A DNA stretch of 7,823 bases from Oligoflexia bacterium (lineage in GTDB: Bacteria > Bdellovibrionota > UBA1018), in NCBI GenBank assembly GCA_903854365.1, contig CAINWE010000249.1:1-7823 (forward strand). The letters are read 5' to 3'. This document shows positions 5,782 through 7,823 of this stretch, piece by piece (within the stretch, counting starts at the first letter, position 1; each line of letters opens with the position of its first letter). The position numbers and the translations under genes were made by a program. Below the pieces are notes generated by a model. That model saw only the letters and a list, made by a program, of their open reading frames with translations, was not told the DNA's origin and did no database searches.

Positions 5782-6360
5782 TTACTTTCCGAGAAGCCGA
5801 TCGAGAATAATCGCGACAGCCGATCGAACAGAGAGGTGATTATAACCCTGGTCACCCTCTGGCCCGTACACCGGAGCTAGAATCCGATGCACCTCGGGAT
5901 AGAAGGTATCCGACACTCCCCAACCCGTCCCAAACACAAGGACCACAGGCTTTGAAGCTCGTCCAGCCTCTGTTAATTCACGTCGGTAATCGACATAACT
6001 CACAGAGTTTGGAAATGGGCGGGCATCAGTCAGAACCACCTCTGGATTCTGCCCGTGCTTTGCAAAAATAGCCGCCTTTACTTCCTCGAAATCTCGAGCC
6101 AACTGAACCAAAGAAACCGCCTCGACTCGATCAGGATGATAAGCACGAGACTGGTCTGTATTCCAGTGCCCCAGAATTCTTCCTACTAACTGATGCTGAT
6201 CTTCAATGGGCGTGACAATGAAATACTTTTGAACACCATAAGTCCTTGAAGACCGCGAGATGTCGTGAATATCCATATTCGTCACAGCCGTCGTAACGAT
6301 AGCCCCTTTTCGGTTCACAATAGGGAAATGAAGAAGTGCTACATAAATCGGTACAGTCAC
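5782..6360 (-). CDS. PF09936-type SAM-dependent RNA methyltransferase of unknown target
   Basis: The 192-residue product matches the 'Methyltrans_RN' type of SPOUT-like proteins: LLHFPIVNRKGAIVTTAVTN (9-28), MDIHDISRSSRTYGVQKYFI (29-48), TPIEDQHQLVGRILGHW (50-66), TDARPFPNSVSYVDYRRELT (111-130), VVLVFGTGWGVSD (139-151) and GYNHLSVRSAVAIILDRLLG (172-191). FGTGWG and YNHLSVRSA correspond to the cofactor-binding, knotted C-terminal region. Family members are found beside trmD and rplS in several lineages. They are presumed to methylate RNA, but I know of no settled substrate. The start is GTG 6360, 16 bases after the trmD stop, with AGGAG (6375-6371) ten bases upstream, a somewhat long spacing. 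It is almost certainly co-transcribed with trmD. A 114-base gap separates it from rplS. Confidence 0.9.
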   Translation of the reverse strand: MTVPIYVALLHFPIVNRKGAIVTTAVTNMDIHDISRSSRTYGVQKYFIVTPIEDQHQLVGRILGHWNTDQSRAYHPDRVEAVSLVQLARDFEEVKAAIFAKHGQNPEVVLTDARPFPNSVSYVDYRRELTEAGRASKPVVLVFGTGWGVSDTFYPEVHRILAPVYGPEGDQGYNHLSVRSAVAIILDRLLGK

Positions 6361-6376
6361 AGCGTGCCAACTCCTA

Positions 6377-7162
6377 TCACCGACGAGACTTGCTTTTCAA
6401 GCTGAATTTTTGCCATAGATCAGGACGCTTTTTCTCGGTCCTATCCAACATCTGATTCTGCCGCCAAGCTCCAATCGCGCCATGATCTCCACTCAACAAA
6501 ACATCGGGGACCTTTAAATCACGAAACTCTCTCGGACGGGTATACTGAGGATACTTGAGAAGGCCATTTTCTAAACTCTCCTCGGTGATGGATCGCTCAT
6601 TTCCTACGACACCGGGCACCAACCGAGTCACAGCATCTACCAGCACCAAAGCTGGAAGCTCTCCCCCCGTTAGCACATAATCGCCGATCGAAACCTCTTG
6701 ATCCACGCAAAGCTCAATAAACCTCTCATCCACCCCCTCATAATGCCCACAGACGAGAATTAAATGAGTCGATTGAGCCAACTCCCGAGCCAGAGCTTGA
6801 TCTAATAGCCTACCTTGGGGAGATAAAAGAATTGTCTTCAACTTGGGGGTTTCTTCGACAGGAACCTTCTGCATGACCGACTCCCAAGCATCGCAGAGAA
6901 TATCAGGCTTCAGAAGCATCCCCTCACTGCCGCCAAAAGGGGTATCATCGACTGTTCGGTGTTTATCTCGAGCAAAATCTCGAATCTGAGTCAAAGAGTA
7001 GGTGACTAGACCCTTTTTCTGAGCTTTGCCCAACAGACTCGACTCTAGAACGGTCTTAAAAACCTCTGGAAAAAGTGAAATTAAATGAAATTGAAGGACC
7101 GGCTCCGACCTACTCAATAATTTCGAGGACTGTCCGCTTTCGAAGCTTCGTGGATGCACCAT
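6377..7162 (-). CDS. trmD: tRNA (guanine37-N1)-methyltransferase TrmD
   Basis: TrmD methylates N1 of G37 next to the anticodon using S-adenosylmethionine, which prevents +1 frameshifting. Characteristic motifs, numbered from ATG 7162: FHLISLFPEVF (25-35), DFARDKHRTVDDTPFGGSEG (62-81), LLSPQGRLLDQALA (112-125), LVCGHYEGVDERF (136-148), then SIGDYVLTGGELPALVLVDA (157-176) and VVGNERSITEESL (185-197) of the trefoil-knot cofactor site, and YPQYTRPREF (204-213). The Asp of IGDY and the Arg of VDER match the known catalytic residues. ATG 7162 overlaps khpA by 53 bases and adds about 20 residues before the usual family start. A TTG at 7117, overlapping the khpA stop, would give 246 residues closer to the norm. 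No RimM gene precedes it. The methyltransferase gene follows 16 bases downstream. Confidence 0.96.
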   Translation of the reverse strand: MVHPRSFESGQSSKLLSRSEPVLQFHLISLFPEVFKTVLESSLLGKAQKKGLVTYSLTQIRDFARDKHRTVDDTPFGGSEGMLLKPDILCDAWESVMQKVPVEETPKLKTILLSPQGRLLDQALARELAQSTHLILVCGHYEGVDERFIELCVDQEVSIGDYVLTGGELPALVLVDAVTRLVPGVVGNERSITEESLENGLLKYPQYTRPREFRDLKVPDVLLSGDHGAIGAWRQNQMLDRTEKKRPDLWQKFSLKSKSRR

Positions 7163-7388
7163 TTAAAACCGTCCGCACTGCCCGAGCCGTTCTTCCCTGC
7201 TTACCGATGATTTTTCCAAGATCTTCTTTAGCCACCTTCAACTCAATGACAGTCGTATTTTCGCCTACGATTTCATTGACATGAACTTGGTCTGGAGCGT
7301 CAACTAGCATTTTTGCCAAGTAAGCAATCATCTTAGCAAGCTCACTTAATTTTTCGTTAGAACTCACCATGCTTGAAGGTTGGGCCAT
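7110..7388 (-). CDS. khpA: KH-domain RNA-binding protein KhpA
   Basis: The 92-residue product is a single KH domain of the KhpA type. It contains VHVNEIVGENTTVIELKVAK (35-54) and the nucleic-acid-binding GxxG loop in GKIIGKQGRTARAVRTVLNG (58-77), followed by a closing strand RTVLEIIE (85-92). KhpA proteins bind RNA, often as a partner of the KH/R3H protein KhpB, and the gene typically sits between rpsP and rimM/trmD. About 15 residues precede the usual family start, so ATG 7370 would also fit. ATG 7388 is preferred because AGAGAG lies about six bases upstream. An in-frame GTG at 7457 would encode the terminator-like hairpin and is unlikely. trmD begins within the 3' end of this gene, and rpsP lies 220 bases upstream. 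Confidence 0.93.
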   Translation of the reverse strand: MAQPSSMVSSNEKLSELAKMIAYLAKMLVDAPDQVHVNEIVGENTTVIELKVAKEDLGKIIGKQGRTARAVRTVLNGASTKLRKRTVLEIIE

Positions 7389-7403
7389 TTTTGACTCTCT
7401 TTT

Positions 7404-7436
7404 AAAAACCTCCGAACGCACCCGTCCGGAGTTTTT
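7404..7436 (-). terminator. Intrinsic terminator-like hairpin just upstream of khpA
   Basis: On the minus strand CTCCGGACG (7431-7423), loop GGTG (7422-7419) and CGTTCGGAG (7418-7410) form nine consecutive pairs with one G-U, followed by G and five T (7408-7404). The T run ends 15 bases before the khpA ATG. On the + strand the stem has one A-C mismatch and is also followed by five T (7432-7436), so it could act in both directions. Its position makes it either an attenuator for khpA-trmD or the 5' hairpin of a transcript starting near 7432. Confidence 0.6.
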
Positions 7437-7438
7437 AG

Positions 7439-7444
7439 AATATA
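7439..7444 (-). promoter_or_regulatory. Possible -10 element upstream of khpA
   Basis: TATATT on the minus strand would place a transcription start near 7432, at the base of the khpA hairpin. At 16 to 18 bases further upstream no hexamer resembles TTGACA and there is no extended -10 TG, so support is weak. Confidence 0.22.
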
Positions 7445-7559
7445 AGAAAACCAGCACACAAAAGATATCCCGCTCACTCGGTCACTTAAACATTCATGAC
7501 TGATCACACGAGTATCTCATCAACTTTAGGGAGCCAACCACCCCGATACTACCAGGAAG

Positions 7560-7622
7560 AAAAAACTCCCTTAGTCAAATACGAAAACCGTATTTAGAAT
7601 CGATATGATTATTTTGCTAAGG
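7560..7622 (-). terminator. Possible terminator/attenuator structure after rpsP
   Basis: On the minus strand CCTTAG (7622-7617, in the last rpsP codons) can pair with CTAAGG (7574-7569), enclosing a perfect inner hairpin AAATACG (7595-7589), loop GTTTT, CGTATTT (7583-7577). After CTAAGG come GAG and six T (7565-7560), as expected for termination. The AAGGGAG part could alternatively pair with CTCCCT further on (7533-7528), so two exclusive folds exist. The outer stem is short, which keeps confidence moderate. Confidence 0.4.
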
Positions 7623-7823
7623 TTTTAACTAGTTGTCCAACAGTTTGTGAGAATTGAGCACCCTTTGCCTGCCAAGCCTTCAGCGCATCAGTATTCACTT
7701 TAATCTTATCTGCCGAATTCTTAGCCTTAGGGTAATAATGACCTAAATTTTCAAGGTAAGCGCCATCTCTCTTCTTGCTAGAGTCCACTGCGACGATGAG
7801 GTACTGAGGGTTCTTCTTAGCTC
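7609..7823 (-). CDS. rpsP: 30S ribosomal protein S16, C-terminal part (cut by window edge)
   Basis: The minus strand from 7821 to the TAA at 7611-7609 reads 70 residues in frame. They begin AKKNPQYLIVAVDSSKKRDG and include AYLENLGHYYPK, which line up with the S16 segments usually reading KKRPFYRIVVADSR..RDG and IEKLGTYNP. The C-terminal part (KIKVNTDALKAWQAKGAQFS and TVGQLVKTLAK) matches the usual S16 helix 'ALYWLSKGAQPTDTVRSLL'. The first residues (normally MAVKIRLARxG or similar) lie beyond the right edge. S16 is needed for 30S assembly. The gene heads the familiar rpsP-khpA-trmD-rplS neighbourhood, but a 220-base gap with hairpins separates it from khpA, so downstream genes may not be equally expressed. 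Confidence 0.94.
   Translation of the reverse strand, partial: AKKNPQYLIVAVDSSKKRDGAYLENLGHYYPKAKNSADKIKVNTDALKAWQAKGAQFSQTVGQLVKTLAK

Larger units (their letters stand above)
7389..7608. other. Intergenic leader between rpsP and khpA
   Basis: This 220-base gap has no credible gene. It holds the rpsP-proximal hairpin with a T6 run (7560-7595), CTCCCT on the minus strand (7533-7528), which can pair with the descending side of that structure, and the terminator-like hairpin at 7404-7431. It is the longest non-coding stretch in the window and the likeliest place for regulation of khpA and trmD. Confidence 0.6.

Noticed and set aside
7389..7457. An N-terminal extension of KhpA from GTG 7457
   Set aside because: It would translate the terminator-like hairpin, and KhpA proteins do not have such a leader. 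ATG 7388 fits better.
7497..7523. A very short leader-peptide-like frame on the minus strand (MRYSCDQS)
   Set aside because: Eight codons without a Shine-Dalgarno and without a run of regulatory codons is expected by chance.
1..7823. A search by eye for mobile elements, CRISPR arrays, tRNA/rRNA genes or a defence or biosynthetic cluster
   Set aside because: No long direct repeats, transposase motifs, tRNA-like folds or regularly spaced repeats were seen. The gene content is housekeeping.

Overview
The window is a compact, mostly housekeeping stretch of a Gram-negative (diderm) bacterial chromosome. Nine genes and two edge-cut genes leave almost no unused DNA. Only one gene, a STAS-domain protein, lies on the + strand. 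The diderm assignment rests on an LptD-type outer-membrane LPS assembly protein at the left edge. The order rpsP, khpA, trmD, a PF09936-type RNA methyltransferase, rplS, rnhB, yraN, together with a GAF/HD-GYP protein and mixed ATG/GTG/TTG starts at moderate GC, suggests a former 'deltaproteobacterial' lineage such as Bdellovibrionota. That placement is an inference, not something a marker here proves.

Right part (about 4180-7823, minus strand, transcribed leftward): a translation and RNA-processing cluster. It holds the 3' end of rpsP (S16), khpA (KH RNA-binding protein), trmD (tRNA m1G37 methyltransferase), a second SPOUT-like methyltransferase of unknown target, rplS (L19), rnhB (RNase HII) and yraN (UPF0102). 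rimM, which usually sits between khpA and trmD, is absent: trmD directly overlaps khpA. Hairpins follow rpsP, stand just in front of khpA, and stand just in front of rplS, so the cluster probably has internal control points.

Middle (2858-4176): rsmI (16S rRNA C1402 2'-O-methyltransferase, minus) is divergent from a small STAS protein (plus). The STAS gene has a very strong ribosome binding site and a promoter-like sequence overlapping the start of rsmI. It converges on yraN with only 3 bases between the stop codons.

Left part (1-2639, minus): a GAF plus HD-GYP protein (predicted cyclic-di-GMP phosphodiesterase), accD (acetyl-CoA carboxylase beta subunit) and the first 206 codons of lptD, which overlaps the end of accD. 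This links fatty-acid precursor supply and outer-membrane biogenesis in position, beside a second-messenger gene.

I found no mobile element, CRISPR array, tRNA/rRNA gene or gene cluster that looks like an undescribed defence or biosynthetic system. The most interesting points are the missing rimM, the orphan methyltransferase, the unusual L19 termini, the hairpins before khpA and rplS, and the solitary STAS gene inside an otherwise minus-strand region. No gap between genes exceeds 300 bases.
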